A stretch of DNA of 64,000 bases from Halomonas sp. A11-A (GCF_003182195.1 NZ_QGTM01000004.1:1-64000), one strand, 5' to 3'; counted from the stretch's first letter, positions 1 through 9,064 are shown. Numbers and translations are program-made. Notes: generated by a model from the letters alone, not told the origin.

Positions 1-1
1 G

Positions 2-91
2 CGCTGGGCGCCGGTCATCGCCGTCGGCTACGCCGCCAGCGTGGCCACCCACCTCTGGCTCAACGCCCACAGCTTTACCGTTTTCAACTGA
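2..91 (+). CDS. C-terminal end of an unidentified membrane protein (partial)
   Basis: An open frame enters from the left edge and ends with TGA at 89-91, giving 29 residues. The segment is hydrophobic with Trp and His residues (for example GYAASVATHLWLN) and looks like the last transmembrane helix of an integral membrane protein or transporter. The family cannot be decided from so short a tail. An Na+/H+ antiporter or similar permease is one possibility, but this is a guess. A hairpin terminator follows 28 bases after the stop, which supports a real gene end here. Confidence 0.55.
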   Translation, partial: RWAPVIAVGYAASVATHLWLNAHSFTVFN

Positions 92-118
92 TCGATTCCT
101 GGTGACTTCACCCACTCT

Positions 119-145
119 CCGGCGGCGATTGCCGCCGGAATTCGT
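119..145 (+). terminator. Intrinsic terminator after the leftmost gene
   Basis: A perfect 8-bp GC stem, CCGGCGGC (119-126) and GCCGCCGG (131-138), encloses the loop GATT. It is followed by the weakly T-rich AATTCGTT. It lies just downstream of the partial membrane protein gene. The T tract is poor, so termination may be incomplete. Confidence 0.6.
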
Positions 146-430
146 TACGCGTTGAGATCCTCGCTTTACATTGCCTTCCAATGATGTAGCGTATCCAAAG
201 ATGGCCGCATCAGCACAGTCGCCGGGGCAAGGGGCGGCGGCTGCCGACACCATAACCAGATGGCCACATCGTATGCAGGAGAGAAGGTCCTCGCCCGGAG
301 CGACGCGCAAGACGAAGCCCGAGGCTGCAGCGAATCATTCACGGGGAACCGATACGCAGATGCTTATCTCCATCCTGTCACCTCCAGCGGTGGCGTCAGA
401 GCGCCTGTCCAGCCGTCAAGGGGCCTTCCG
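146..430. other. Intergenic region before the periplasmic binding protein gene
   Basis: About 285 bases without a convincing gene. Open frames run through it on both strands but lack ribosome binding sites and recognisable protein features. The promoter of the downstream gene should lie here, but I see no clear -35/-10 pair. Confidence 0.4.
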
Positions 431-862
431 GTGGCGTGGCTGAGGCATGGCCTGCTGGCGGCCCTGCTCGCGCTGTGCTGGCCCTCCCTGGCAGCTGCCG
501 ACGAGAGCCCGGTCCTGGTGGCCCACCCGGATGTGCGGACCGTCCACCTGACCCGCGATACCACCCGCGCCATCTTCGCCATGCGGCAACGCACCTGGCC
601 GGATGGCCAGGCGGTGAGGGTCCATGTACTCAGCAACGATGATCCTGTACACGGGCGCTTCGTGAAGGAGCGCCTGGCCGTCTATCCGCACCAGCTTCAG
701 CTGGCCTGGGACCGCATGGTGTTTTCCGGCACCGGGCAGGCCCCCACGCGAGTCTTCTCCCAGGCCGAGATGCTCGACCGCATCGCCAACACCCCCGGCG
801 CCCTGGGCTATCTGGAAAGGGAGTATCTGGATGATCGTGTCCAAGTCATTTCGGTGGAGTGA
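431..862 (+). CDS. Small periplasmic phosphate-binding-like protein (PBP fold)
   Basis: A 143-residue exported protein. The GTG at 431 is chosen as start because AAGGGG lies six bases upstream and the product then begins with a typical signal peptide (hydrophobic core LLAALLALC, cleavage after LAAA near residue 22). The open frame extends back to 260, but that part is not protein-like. The mature part carries a pattern seen in short PstS-like binding proteins: a DTTRAIFAMRQRTWPDG segment, then a LGYLEREY-type C-terminus. It overlaps the next gene by 32 bases. Such small binding proteins often precede a porin and a GGDEF protein, so it may be the ligand-binding part of a sensory module. The ligand is not shown by the sequence. 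Confidence 0.65.
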   Translation: MAWLRHGLLAALLALCWPSLAAADESPVLVAHPDVRTVHLTRDTTRAIFAMRQRTWPDGQAVRVHVLSNDDPVHGRFVKERLAVYPHQLQLAWDRMVFSGTGQAPTRVFSQAEMLDRIANTPGALGYLEREYLDDRVQVISVE

Positions 863-2048
863 GCGCCGTGCCCGACTGGCGCTGGCCGCCCTGCTGCTGG
901 GCGGCAACGCTCCGGCTGCGGCAGACAGCAGCATGCTGGATACCCTGCAGCTGCACGGTTTCCTCAGCCAGGCGCTGGTGATCACCGATCGCAATGACTT
1001 CTTCGGCCCGAGCAGCAGCGGAGGCGGCAGCCTGAAGTACACCGAGATCGGCGCCAACGCCTCCTTCCGCCCCCATCAGGACGTGCTGATCGCCGCCCAG
1101 GTGCTCAGCCGGCGCGCCGGCGGGGATGGCAGCGACGCCAAGCCGGTGCTGGACTATGGCGTCGTCGACTACCAGATGGTCTCCAACCAGCGGCGCACCC
1201 TGGGCGCTCAAGTTGGCCGCTTCAAGAACCCCTTCGGGTTCTATAACCAGACCCGGGATGTGGCCTTTACCCGCCCCGGCATCCTGCTGCCCCAGTCCAT
1301 CTACTTCGACAGAACCCGATCGCTGGCCCTGTCCGGGGATGGTGTCGCCTTCTACATGGAGGAGCGCATCCCTTCTGGCACCTTGAGGGGCCAATTGAGC
1401 TACGGTGTACCGCAGGCAGGCGATGACCTGAGAGGCACCCTTCGCCTGGACACAGTCCCCGGTTCGCTTGATCCTCAACGCTCGGCAATCGGTCAGATTC
1501 GCTATGAGCACGATGGCGGACGCATTATCGCCGCTATCAGCAGGGCGGATGCCAACGCCAGCTTCGACTCGTCGGTGCCCGGACTGAGCGACGGCGACTT
1601 CTATTTCAGACCCTGGGTCTTGTCACTGCAGTACAACGAGGAGCGGTGAAGCCTGACGGCGGAATACGCCTGGCGCAACTCCGGCCTCAAAAACTTCAAC
1701 AACCCGGCCTTCAACTTCGACGTGACCGGTGAAAGCTGGTACGTCCAGTACACCCGGCGCTTCCACGAGAACTGGCAGTGGCTGGTTCGCTACGACAGCC
1801 TGATCAACAACCGCGACGATCGCTCAGGCTCTGCCTATGAGGCTAGCGGCGCCGGCCCCGCCCATAGCCAGTTCGCGGAGGACTACACCCTGGGCCTTCA
1901 GTGGACCGTCAATCCGCGCGTCCTGCTCGCTGCCGAGTACCACCATATCGATGGCACCGGATAGCTGCCCGTGCAGGATAATCCGGACCCGGCCGAGACC
2001 AGCCGCCGCTGGAACATGTTGCTGTTCCAGCTCTCGCTGCGCTTCTGA
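831..2048 (+). pseudogene. Porin-like outer-membrane protein gene with two in-frame stops
   Basis: ATG at 831 follows AAAGGGAG and starts a signal peptide (core LALAALLLGG, cleavage near APAAA). The product has beta-barrel features: alternating polar and hydrophobic strands, the segment GRFKNPFGFYNQTRDV, and a terminal strand ending in Phe (LLFQLSLRF). A TGA at 1647-1649 and a TAG at 1962-1964 interrupt it, yet the same frame carries barrel-like sequence after each stop, to TGA at 2046. Both stops sit where Trp would fit (EER-stop-SLTAEYAWR and DGTG-stop-LPVQDNPDP), and each is one G-to-A change from TGG. No frameshift is needed. Either the gene is decaying or the assembly has two errors. The intact form would be 405 residues. 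It sits between the binding protein and the GGDEF-EAL gene. Confidence 0.7.
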
Positions 2049-2065
2049 CCGGCCCGAGGCCTCCC

Positions 2066-4888
2066 ATGTCCTCTATCGACCGCCGGCCCTGCCGCCTCAG
2101 CCTCACCTGGCGAGTGATCGCCCTGAGCAGCCTGCTTCTGGTGCTGCTGGTGGCGCTGTTCGCTTGGCTGGTGCATACCAACCTGACTCGCCAGTTCGAG
2201 ACCAGCCGCGCCGAGCACGGTGAGCGCCAGGTCCGCGAGATCCGCCTGGCCCTGGAGCGCTCCGAGGAAGGGTTGCGCCAGCTGGCCTCGCTGGTGGCCT
2301 CGGGCCAGGGGCTGGGTGAGGCGCTCCAGGCCGGCCAGCCGTCGCTGCTGGTCGACTCGCTGGAGACCCAGTGGCCCACGCTGCAGCTGGAGGCAGGGAT
2401 CGACGAGATCCTCGTCTTCGACATCGACGCGAACCAGCAGGCCGCCTGGGGCGAGGGACAGTTGCACAACGAGCGGCCCGTCCAGGAGTGGGTACGCCGC
2501 GTGCTGCGCGACGAGATGCCCCACTCCGCCCTGCGCTGCACCAGCGACTGCCGGCAGTATGCGGCCGTACCGGTGCTGGTCGAGGGGGAAAGCGCCGGTG
2601 CTGTGATCCTCTCTCGCTCCCTGGCCGACGTCACTCGTCAGGCTCAGCAGGTCTCCGAGAGCGACGTGGCCCTGCTGGTAGTGGGAAGCCCGGCCGATCC
2701 GGAACTGCCAGAGGAGCGGGCCATTCCCGCCTGGCGGGGGCAGCTCATCGCCATGACGCGACAGGAGGCCTACCTGCCTATCCTGCACAGCGCCGCCCCA
2801 CAGGTCTCTGTGCGCGATCTGGAGCGCCGGCCCCTGCGCCTGGAGTACTCGGGCCAGACCATCGAGCTCAGCGCGGTGCGCATGGACGAGGACGAGGACC
2901 GCCGCAGCGTCGGCTACTTCCTGCTCGCCTCGGACATCACCCCCCAGATCAAGGCCATCGCCCATGACACCCGGGTGTTGGTCGCCGTGGGGATTTTCGG
3001 CTGGCTGGTGGCCGAACTGCTGCTGCTCGCCATCCTGCTCAGCCCCATGGCCCGGCTGCGGCGGATCGCCAGCGTGCTGCCCACCCTGGCCCGCGGGGGC
3101 TTCGCCGAGGCCAGGGCCGCCATTCCACGCCCCCGGCGCATCCTCGCCGACGAGATCGACGTGCTGCAGGGCACCACCCTGGCACTGGCCGACCAGCTCG
3201 AGACCCTGGAACGGGAGGTCTCGGCCCGAGGCGAGCAGCTCGCCGAGCGGGTCGAGGAGCTGGCCAGGGAGCGCGATTTCATCGGCAGCCTGCTGGATAC
3301 CGCCCGGGTCTTCATCGTGACCCAGGACGCCAGCGGCCGCATCGGCCTGGTCAACGACTATGCGCTGACGGTCATGGGCAGCGAAGAGGAGACACTGCTG
3401 AATCGCCTGTTCGAGGATGTCTTCGCGCCGGGCCAGCCGCCCGCCGGCCCGCCCCTTGCCGCCCCGCACCTGGAGGAGCGCCTGCTGGTCACCGCCGATG
3501 GCCAGCAGCACACCATCGCCTGGTACCACGCCCCGCTCCCCGGGAGTAACGAGGCCGCGCCCGGGAGGATCTCGGTCGGCCTGGATATCACCGAGCGCAA
3601 GGCCGCCGAGGCACGCCTGACCTGGCTGGCCGAACGCGACCCCCTGACCGGCCTCTATAACCGCCGCTATTTCCAGGAGGCTCTGGGCGCAGCGATCAAG
3701 CATGGGCTGAGCGGGGCAATGCTGCTGATGGACCTGGACCAGTTCAAGGATGTCAACGAGCTCTGCGGCCATCAGGCAGGTGACCAGCTGCTGCGCAAGG
3801 TGGCTCGCGTGCTCACCGAGGAGCTAGGCCACCGGGGCGTCATCGCCCGGCTGGGGGGCGACGAGTTCGCCCTGCTGCTCAGGGAAGCGGATGCCGATCT
3901 CGCCGTGCGCATCGCCCAGCAGATCAGTCAGATTCTCGAGGGCACCGGGTTCGCCGTCGCAGAGAGGCGCCATAGGGTCTCGGCCAGCACCGGCATCGCG
4001 CTCTTCCCGGAACATGCCGACAACCCCATCGACCTGATGGCCAGCGCCGACATGGCCATGTACAAGGCCAAGGCCTCGGGCACCCAGCGCTGGCACCTGC
4101 TGGCCACGGCGCAGGGCGCACGAGAGGAGTTGCAGGAGAGGGTCTACTGGGAGGAGCGCGTTCACCGCGCCCTGGAGGAGGATGCCTTCGAGCTGATGGT
4201 TCAGCCCATCGTGCGCCTGGAGGATCGCGACGTGCGCCACTACGAGGTGCTGCTGCGCATGCGCGACGACCAGGGCGGCCTGATCTCGCCGGCGACCTTT
4301 ATCCCGGTAGCCGAGCGCAGTGGGCAGATCATCGCCCTGGACCGCTGGGTGCTGCGTCACAGCCTTCGCGCCCTGAGCCGGGTACAGGAGCAGGGGGTAA
4401 GCCTGGCGGTGAACCTCTCCGGGCAGTCCCTGCATGACGATGGGCTGAACCAGTACCTGGCCGATGAGATTGCTGCCAGCGGCGCCGATCCCGAGTACCT
4501 GATCCTTGAGGTCACCGAGACCGCCGCCGTGACCGACTTCTCCACGGCCCGAGGGGTACTGCAGGGCATCCGGGACCTCGGCTGCCGCACGGCCCTGGAT
4601 GACTTCGGCGTGGGCTTCAGCAGCTTCCACTACCTGGGCCAGCTTCCGGTGGACTACATCAAGATCGACGGCAGTTTTATCCGCAACCTGGCGGTGAATG
4701 CCGACAGCCGCGTGATCGTCAAGGCCATTGCCGATATTGCAGCCGGGTTCGGCAAGCAGGCCATTGCTGAATTTGTAAACCAGGAGGCCCTGCTACCCAT
4801 ACTGCAAGACTATGGGATAGCTTATGGGCAGGGTTATTTACTGGGCATGCCAGAACCCATCGAGAGCATTATCAGTGACACTCGATGA
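2066..4888 (+). CDS. Membrane-anchored sensor with PAS, GGDEF and EAL domains
   Basis: A 940-residue inner-membrane c-di-GMP enzyme. A first membrane helix (about 16-38) precedes a large periplasmic sensor domain. A second helix (about 302-325) leads to a HAMP-like linker and coiled coil, then a PAS domain (about 400-515, ending with DITERK). The GGDEF motif is intact at residues 597-601 (RLGGDEF), but the RxxD product-inhibition site upstream is absent. The EAL domain begins near 705. Its signature reads EVLLR at 727, with NLSGQS, LEVTETA, DDFGVGFSS, IKIDGSF and YGQGY all present, so phosphodiesterase activity is likely. Both activities are therefore possible. It lies 17 bases after the porin remnant and probably reads out a signal from the upstream binding protein. 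Confidence 0.9.
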   Translation: MSSIDRRPCRLSLTWRVIALSSLLLVLLVALFAWLVHTNLTRQFETSRAEHGERQVREIRLALERSEEGLRQLASLVASGQGLGEALQAGQPSLLVDSLETQWPTLQLEAGIDEILVFDIDANQQAAWGEGQLHNERPVQEWVRRVLRDEMPHSALRCTSDCRQYAAVPVLVEGESAGAVILSRSLADVTRQAQQVSESDVALLVVGSPADPELPEERAIPAWRGQLIAMTRQEAYLPILHSAAPQVSVRDLERRPLRLEYSGQTIELSAVRMDEDEDRRSVGYFLLASDITPQIKAIAHDTRVLVAVGIFGWLVAELLLLAILLSPMARLRRIASVLPTLARGGFAEARAAIPRPRRILADEIDVLQGTTLALADQLETLEREVSARGEQLAERVEELARERDFIGSLLDTARVFIVTQDASGRIGLVNDYALTVMGSEEETLLNRLFEDVFAPGQPPAGPPLAAPHLEERLLVTADGQQHTIAWYHAPLPGSNEAAPGRISVGLDITERKAAEARLTWLAERDPLTGLYNRRYFQEALGAAIKHGLSGAMLLMDLDQFKDVNELCGHQAGDQLLRKVARVLTEELGHRGVIARLGGDEFALLLREADADLAVRIAQQISQILEGTGFAVAERRHRVSASTGIALFPEHADNPIDLMASADMAMYKAKASGTQRWHLLATAQGAREELQERVYWEERVHRALEEDAFELMVQPIVRLEDRDVRHYEVLLRMRDDQGGLISPATFIPVAERSGQIIALDRWVLRHSLRALSRVQEQGVSLAVNLSGQSLHDDGLNQYLADEIAASGADPEYLILEVTETAAVTDFSTARGVLQGIRDLGCRTALDDFGVGFSSFHYLGQLPVDYIKIDGSFIRNLAVNADSRVIVKAIADIAAGFGKQAIAEFVNQEALLPILQDYGIAYGQGYLLGMPEPIESIISDTR

Positions 4889-4969
4889 AAGAGCCATTTC
4901 AACACAAATAAGCACTTAAACCGGCGAACGCTCTCAGAGCTCCGCTCTTCCGCACAGGATTCTTATCCC

Positions 4970-5779
4970 ATGAAAGCCATCCCAAAGGTCGAACCAGAAA
5001 CGTTGGAAAGGAAAGACCTCCTTCACAGGTTTGGGGAAGAGTTCTCATTTACGATTGCAAAAAACCCAAGGCAGCTCCAGGACGTTTTCGCACTGAGACA
5101 TGACGTCTTCATCAAGGAAATCGGCTATGACATGGAAGAGGATGAAAGCCATAGCCTGGAACGTGATGAGCATGACAGCAGAGCGATCCACTGTTTTATC
5201 AGGCACAAAAGAACGGGACTGATCGCTGGCTGCCTTCGTCTGATAGCTCCTAGCGAAATCGATAGCAATCATGGTGAATTGCTGCCAATCGAGGCCCACG
5301 GCGACGGCATTCTGAACCATGACACGTTTCGCCCAGACATCCTGCCTCGCAATCAAATCTGCGAAGTATCACGACTCGCAATTGCCAAGCCTTTTCGAGA
5401 AAGGCCCAAGGATGATACGTCTCAAACCAGTAACATCTTCACCCTGGAAGAGAGAAAAGTCTTTCCCATCATCTTGATAGGATTGTTCCTCTGCACCTAC
5501 ACCCTCGTCGGCCTTACCGGAAAGCGGCATGTATTTGCCATGATGGAGCCCAAGCTCCCACGACTCCTTTCTTACTCAGGCTTTCACTTCTCGAAAGTTA
5601 GCGGCGACATTTTTTACCATGGCAAGAGAAACGCCTTCTACATCGATCATCAAGTAGCAGAGCAGCAGGTCCACCAGGATCTGACTCAACTGTATGCAGC
5701 CATCCAGAAAGAGCTTTCTCCACAGCTTGATGTCACGAATGCCTTCAAAACAGCCATTGTGCAACCGGAAATGACCTGA
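4970..5779 (+). CDS. PEP-CTERM/exosortase-associated GNAT-type acyltransferase
   Basis: A 269-residue cytoplasmic protein resembling exosortase-system acyltransferases and FeeM/N-acyl amino acid synthases, which fold like acyl-homoserine-lactone synthases. Supporting segments are FALRHDVFIKEIGYD (substrate-pocket start), GLIAGCLRLIAP (central strand), ICEVSRLAIAKPFR (the E-S-R core strand) and the C-terminal GFHFSKVSGDIFYHGKR. The region around 4889-5780 is visibly more AT-rich than its neighbours and uses different codons, which suggests transfer. No exosortase or PEP-CTERM protein is in this window. The acylated substrate is unknown. It follows the GGDEF-EAL gene by 81 AT-rich bases and may have its own promoter. 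Confidence 0.75.
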   Translation: MKAIPKVEPETLERKDLLHRFGEEFSFTIAKNPRQLQDVFALRHDVFIKEIGYDMEEDESHSLERDEHDSRAIHCFIRHKRTGLIAGCLRLIAPSEIDSNHGELLPIEAHGDGILNHDTFRPDILPRNQICEVSRLAIAKPFRERPKDDTSQTSNIFTLEERKVFPIILIGLFLCTYTLVGLTGKRHVFAMMEPKLPRLLSYSGFHFSKVSGDIFYHGKRNAFYIDHQVAEQQVHQDLTQLYAAIQKELSPQLDVTNAFKTAIVQPEMT

Positions 5780-5813
5780 TGACTTTTTCCTCTCGATGGT
5801 AGGTGGCGCGTGA

Positions 5814-6551
5814 CTATCTGGTCCGGCGCCTCGACTGCTCCGGCCGGATCATCCTGACCCGCACCTTGGGGCGCGGCACGGCGGGTGGCGCCGCACCTTC
5901 ACCGGTCTCCTCGCCGGATGGCGGCGGAGGCGTAATGGTCACCCAGGCGAAGGTGGGCAGCGCCAGCTGCCAGTAGATGGCGGCGAGGCGCAAGCCCAGG
6001 GTCACCAGCAGCGCCAGGGCAATGGTCAGGGTGCCCGGTGCGGAGAGGGCGTCCAGCACCACGTAGGTGATGCCGCCTGCGATGGCCGCCGTGGCGTAGA
6101 CCTCCTGACGCAGCACCATGGGCACCCGCCGCGCCAGCACATCACGCACCATGCCCCCTGCTACGCCGGTCAGCATTCCCATCAGCACCGCGACCACCCC
6201 CGGCGCCTCGAGCAGAAGCGCCTTGTGGGTGCCGATGACCGTGAACAGCGCCAGCCCGAAGGCATCGGCCACCGGCAGGAAGCCCCGGTTGAGCCGATGG
6301 ATATAGTGAAAGCAGAGGATCGAGAGCCCCACGGTGGCCATGATGACCCACAGGTAGGTGGGGTCGGTGACCCAGAAGACCGGCCGCACGCCCAGCACCA
6401 AGTCGCGCAGGGTGCCGCCGCCGATGCCCGTCACCGCCGCCAGCACCAGCATGCCGAAGGGGTCCATGCGGGAGCGACAGGCCAGGATCACGCCCGACAG
6501 CGCAAAGACGATCACCCCCGCCATGTCCAGCCAGTAGATCAGACCGCTCAC
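5814..6551 (-). CDS. TRIC-type channel family protein (UPF0126, YicG-like)
   Basis: A 245-residue inner-membrane protein with about seven helices arranged as two related halves. The family signature appears twice: GIGGGTLRDLVLG in the first half and GVAGGMVRDVLARRVP in the second. Bacterial members resemble trimeric intracellular cation channels; glycine has also been suggested as a substrate for YicG, so the substrate is open. The start is GTG at 6551 with GGAGG about ten bases upstream. The last 40 residues are a proline-, arginine- and threonine-rich hydrophilic tail not needed for the channel fold. Confidence 0.85.
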   Translation of the reverse strand: MSGLIYWLDMAGVIVFALSGVILACRSRMDPFGMLVLAAVTGIGGGTLRDLVLGVRPVFWVTDPTYLWVIMATVGLSILCFHYIHRLNRGFLPVADAFGLALFTVIGTHKALLLEAPGVVAVLMGMLTGVAGGMVRDVLARRVPMVLRQEVYATAAIAGGITYVVLDALSAPGTLTIALALLVTLGLRLAAIYWQLALPTFAWVTITPPPPSGEETGEGAAPPAVPRPKVRVRMIRPEQSRRRTR

Positions 6552-6662
6552 CGTTGCTTGCCTCCCGACGAATCAATAGCAAATGGGCGACAGCATAGCC
6601 CAATTTTCACCCATCGAGGCCTTCTCGGTCAGGCGCAAGCGTCGACGGCGGCGCTAACGCGA

Positions 6663-6686
6663 GCAGGCGGCCCGTGGGCCGCCTGC
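6663..6686 (-). terminator. Hairpin terminator downstream of the DUF305 gene
   Basis: A perfect 10-bp inverted repeat GCAGGCGGCC / GGCCGCCTGC with loop CGTG lies 28 bases beyond the DUF305 stop on the minus strand. There is no T tract, so it may be an RNA-end stabiliser rather than a full terminator. Confidence 0.5.
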
Positions 6687-6714
6687 GAAGCGTAGCATCA
6701 GCTGACGAGGGAGG

Positions 6715-7209
6715 TCAGTCGACGCTGTGGCCGTGGGACTCGAGCCAGTCGCGCAGGAAGGCGATCTCCTCCTCCTGGGCGGCGATGATCTCCTGGGCCA
6801 GCTCGCGGAGTTCCTCATCCTCGCCGTGCTCCAGCACGATGTTGGCCATGTCGATGGCCCCCTGGTGGTGAGGGATCATGCCGCGGGCGAAGTCCACATC
6901 GGCATCGCCGGTGAAGCCGACCATCATGCCCTCGTGCATGCGGTCATTGGCTTCCCGGTAGGCCTGCACCGCTGGGTTGTCGGCATGCTCGTCATCACGG
7001 TGCGCCTCGCCATGGGCGTGGTCACCGTGGGCATGGTCGCCGTGGCCGTGGCTACCCGCCATCGCCGGCTGCGCCAGCAGGGCAGCACCGGCCAGGGCCA
7101 CAGCCCCGAAGGCGGCGAACCACCAGCCGGGCGCGATTCGGGGGCGCGTCTCGGCAATGGCGTGGATCTCCTCCTTGCGGTTCGGCTGGCGCGTCTGTCG
7201 ATGGGTCAT
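6715..7209 (-). CDS. DUF305 family exported protein, putative metal-handling
   Basis: A 164-residue protein. ATG at 7209 is chosen because AAGGAG lies just upstream; an upstream in-frame extension has no such site. A single hydrophobic helix (about residues 31-50, ending in QPAMA) acts as signal or anchor. It is followed by a His/Asp-rich stretch with repeated HGDHAHG units that could bind metal. The conserved DUF305 core follows, with ARGMIPHHQGAIDMA and a C-terminal helix with AQEEEIAFLRDWL. DUF305 proteins are often found with copper and other metal genes, but no metal transporter is adjacent here. Confidence 0.85.
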   Translation of the reverse strand: MTHRQTRQPNRKEEIHAIAETRPRIAPGWWFAAFGAVALAGAALLAQPAMAGSHGHGDHAHGDHAHGEAHRDDEHADNPAVQAYREANDRMHEGMMVGFTGDADVDFARGMIPHHQGAIDMANIVLEHGEDEELRELAQEIIAAQEEEIAFLRDWLESHGHSVD

Positions 7210-7486
7210 GGTGGGGCTCCTTGCAGAGGGTTCGCTTGGTCGGTGACATTCACACTCTAGAACCTGTGGGCCGCCCAAAGGTCAAGGGGGATGGCCGCGT
7301 CCGTTGGAACCCTGACCGCCGCCGGGGTTCCACAGGCCTTCCCCCGGCGGGCATGGCCCACGGGGCCTCAACCGAGTACCCTGGGGGAGCGGCCTGGCGG
7401 CATGCGTCCAGATCCCCCCTCGTCGCCCGCCGCGTCTCTGGGCCACTGCGGTCCGGTCTCCCACTCCCGAGCCACTGGAACGCCCC

Positions 7487-7978
7487 ATGGACTGGAACCC
7501 CGCCGTCATCTGGCTGATCGTCGCCCTGCTGCTGGGCCTTGCCGAGCTCACCACCGGCGGGCTGGTGCTGCTGGCGCTCGGCATCGCCGCCGCCCTGACC
7601 GCCGGCCTCGCTGCCCTGGGGCTGCCGCTTCCCTGGCAGCTGCTGGGCATGGGCCTCTTCTCCGGTCTCCTGGTGCCACTTGCCATCTGGGTGATCCGCC
7701 CCCGGTTCTCGCCCCGCGGCGTGGCCTACGGCACCACCGGTACCGGGGTGGAGAAGGGCCACACCTATACCACCCTCAAGCGCGACTTCGACGGCGCCAG
7801 CGGCATCAAGATCAACGGCGACTTCTATCGCCTGCGGGTCGCCGCCGACGAGGAGAGCGGCAAGACCGACCTGCCTCCCGGCACTCGGGTCATCTTCCAG
7901 GCCTTCGATGGCACCACCGCCATCGTGACGCTGGCCTCTCCAGCGCCGGTCTCCGGCGCCACCCACGACAAGGAGTAA
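7487..7978 (+). CDS. NfeD family membrane protein
   Basis: A 163-residue protein with two or three N-terminal membrane helices (about 8-75) and a C-terminal OB-fold domain (about 95-155; GVEKGHTYTTLKRDFDG then INGDFYRLRV). This is the short NfeD form without the protease domain. It sits six bases before an SPFH gene, the usual arrangement in which NfeD and a stomatin-like protein form a membrane microdomain complex. No strong ribosome site is seen before ATG 7487. The 277 bases upstream hold no other gene. Confidence 0.88.
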   Translation: MDWNPAVIWLIVALLLGLAELTTGGLVLLALGIAAALTAGLAALGLPLPWQLLGMGLFSGLLVPLAIWVIRPRFSPRGVAYGTTGTGVEKGHTYTTLKRDFDGASGIKINGDFYRLRVAADEESGKTDLPPGTRVIFQAFDGTTAIVTLASPAPVSGATHDKE

Positions 7979-7984
7979 TACCCA

Positions 7985-9034
7985 ATGGATCTTCCCGTCA
8001 GCCCGGGGCTGATCATCGCCCTGATCGTCGTCGTCATCGGCATCCTGATCATCGCCAAGGGGCTGGTGATCGTGCGCCAGTCGGAGGTGATGGTGATCGA
8101 GCGCCTGGGGTCGTTCAACCGGGTGCTGGAGAGCGGCATCAACATCATCGTGCCTTTCATCGACCAACCCCGCGCCATCACCATGATCCGCTATCGCAAG
8201 ATGGGCGAGGAGTACCACGCCGTCACCAGCAACGAGGCGCGCATCGACCGCCGCGAGACGGTGATGGACTTCCCCGGCCAGCCGGTGGTGACCACCGACA
8301 ACGTCACGGTGAATATCAACGGCGCCCTCTACTACCAGATCATCGACCCGAAGCGCGCCGTCTATGAGGTGGAGAACATGAGCCAGGCGGTGGAGGTGCT
8401 GGCCAAGACCACCCTGCGCTCGGTAGTCGGCAAGATGGAGCTCGACAAGCTGTTCGAGTCCCGCGCCGAGGTCAACAACGAGATCCAGGCCGCCATGGAG
8501 GAGGCCGCCTCCAAGTGGGGGGTGAAGATCTCCCGGGTCGAGGTGCAGGACATCGCCATGCCCGAGGAGGTGGAGTCCGCCATGCGCCTGCAGATGGCCG
8601 CCGAGCGCAAGCGCCGGGCCACCGTCACCGAGGCCGAGGGCGAGAAGGCGGCCGCCATCGCCATGGCCCAGGGCCAGCGCGAGTCGGCGATTCTCAACGC
8701 CCAGGGCGACAAGGAGTCCGCCATCCTGCGCGCCCAGGGCGAGCAGGAGTCGATCAAGCTGGTGCTGGGCGCCATCGGCGACAGCGAGGAGAACAAGCGC
8801 ACCGTGGTGGGCTACCTGCTCGGCCAGAGCTACATCAAGGCGCTGCCGACCATGGCCAAGGAGGGTGAGCGCGTCTTCGTGCCCTACGAGTCCTCGGCGC
8901 TGCTCGGCTCCATGGGCATGTTCCGCGAGATGGCCGGCTCCCCGGAGGACGCCGTGGCCAGCCACCTTCAGGCCAGCGGCAACCGCAGCGGCCTGCGCGG
9001 CGGCGTGGTGGGCGGAGCGGCCAGCGGCGGCTGA
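7985..9034 (+). CDS. qmcA: SPFH/band 7 stomatin-like protein (QmcA family)
   Basis: A 349-residue protein with one N-terminal membrane helix (about 8-30, IIALIVVVIGILIIAKG) and then a band 7 domain from about residue 35 (SEVMVIERLGSFNRVLESGI). A long Ala/Glu-rich coiled coil (about 195-265, with repeated AQGQ/AQGD/AQGE units) drives oligomerisation. AAGGAG precedes the ATG. It is cotranscribed with the NfeD gene. Proteins of this class scaffold membrane domains and influence membrane proteases such as FtsH. The last 35 residues are Gly/Ser-rich and variable. Confidence 0.88.
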   Translation: MDLPVSPGLIIALIVVVIGILIIAKGLVIVRQSEVMVIERLGSFNRVLESGINIIVPFIDQPRAITMIRYRKMGEEYHAVTSNEARIDRRETVMDFPGQPVVTTDNVTVNINGALYYQIIDPKRAVYEVENMSQAVEVLAKTTLRSVVGKMELDKLFESRAEVNNEIQAAMEEAASKWGVKISRVEVQDIAMPEEVESAMRLQMAAERKRRATVTEAEGEKAAAIAMAQGQRESAILNAQGDKESAILRAQGEQESIKLVLGAIGDSEENKRTVVGYLLGQSYIKALPTMAKEGERVFVPYESSALLGSMGMFREMAGSPEDAVASHLQASGNRSGLRGGVVGGAASGG

Positions 9035-9064
9035 GCACCTCTCTTCATCACCCCCTCACCCATG

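Noticed and set aside
1647..1964. Recoding of the in-frame TGA as selenocysteine or of TAG as another amino acid
   Set aside because: Selenocysteine needs a specific hairpin just after TGA and a reason for a redox residue, neither of which is seen; two different stop codons in one barrel protein fit simple mutation better.
1898..3772. A 624-residue minus-strand open frame
   Set aside because: It overlaps the porin remnant and the GGDEF-EAL gene, is rich in Gln, Gly and His as antisense frames of GC-rich genes are, and has no ribosome site or known domain.
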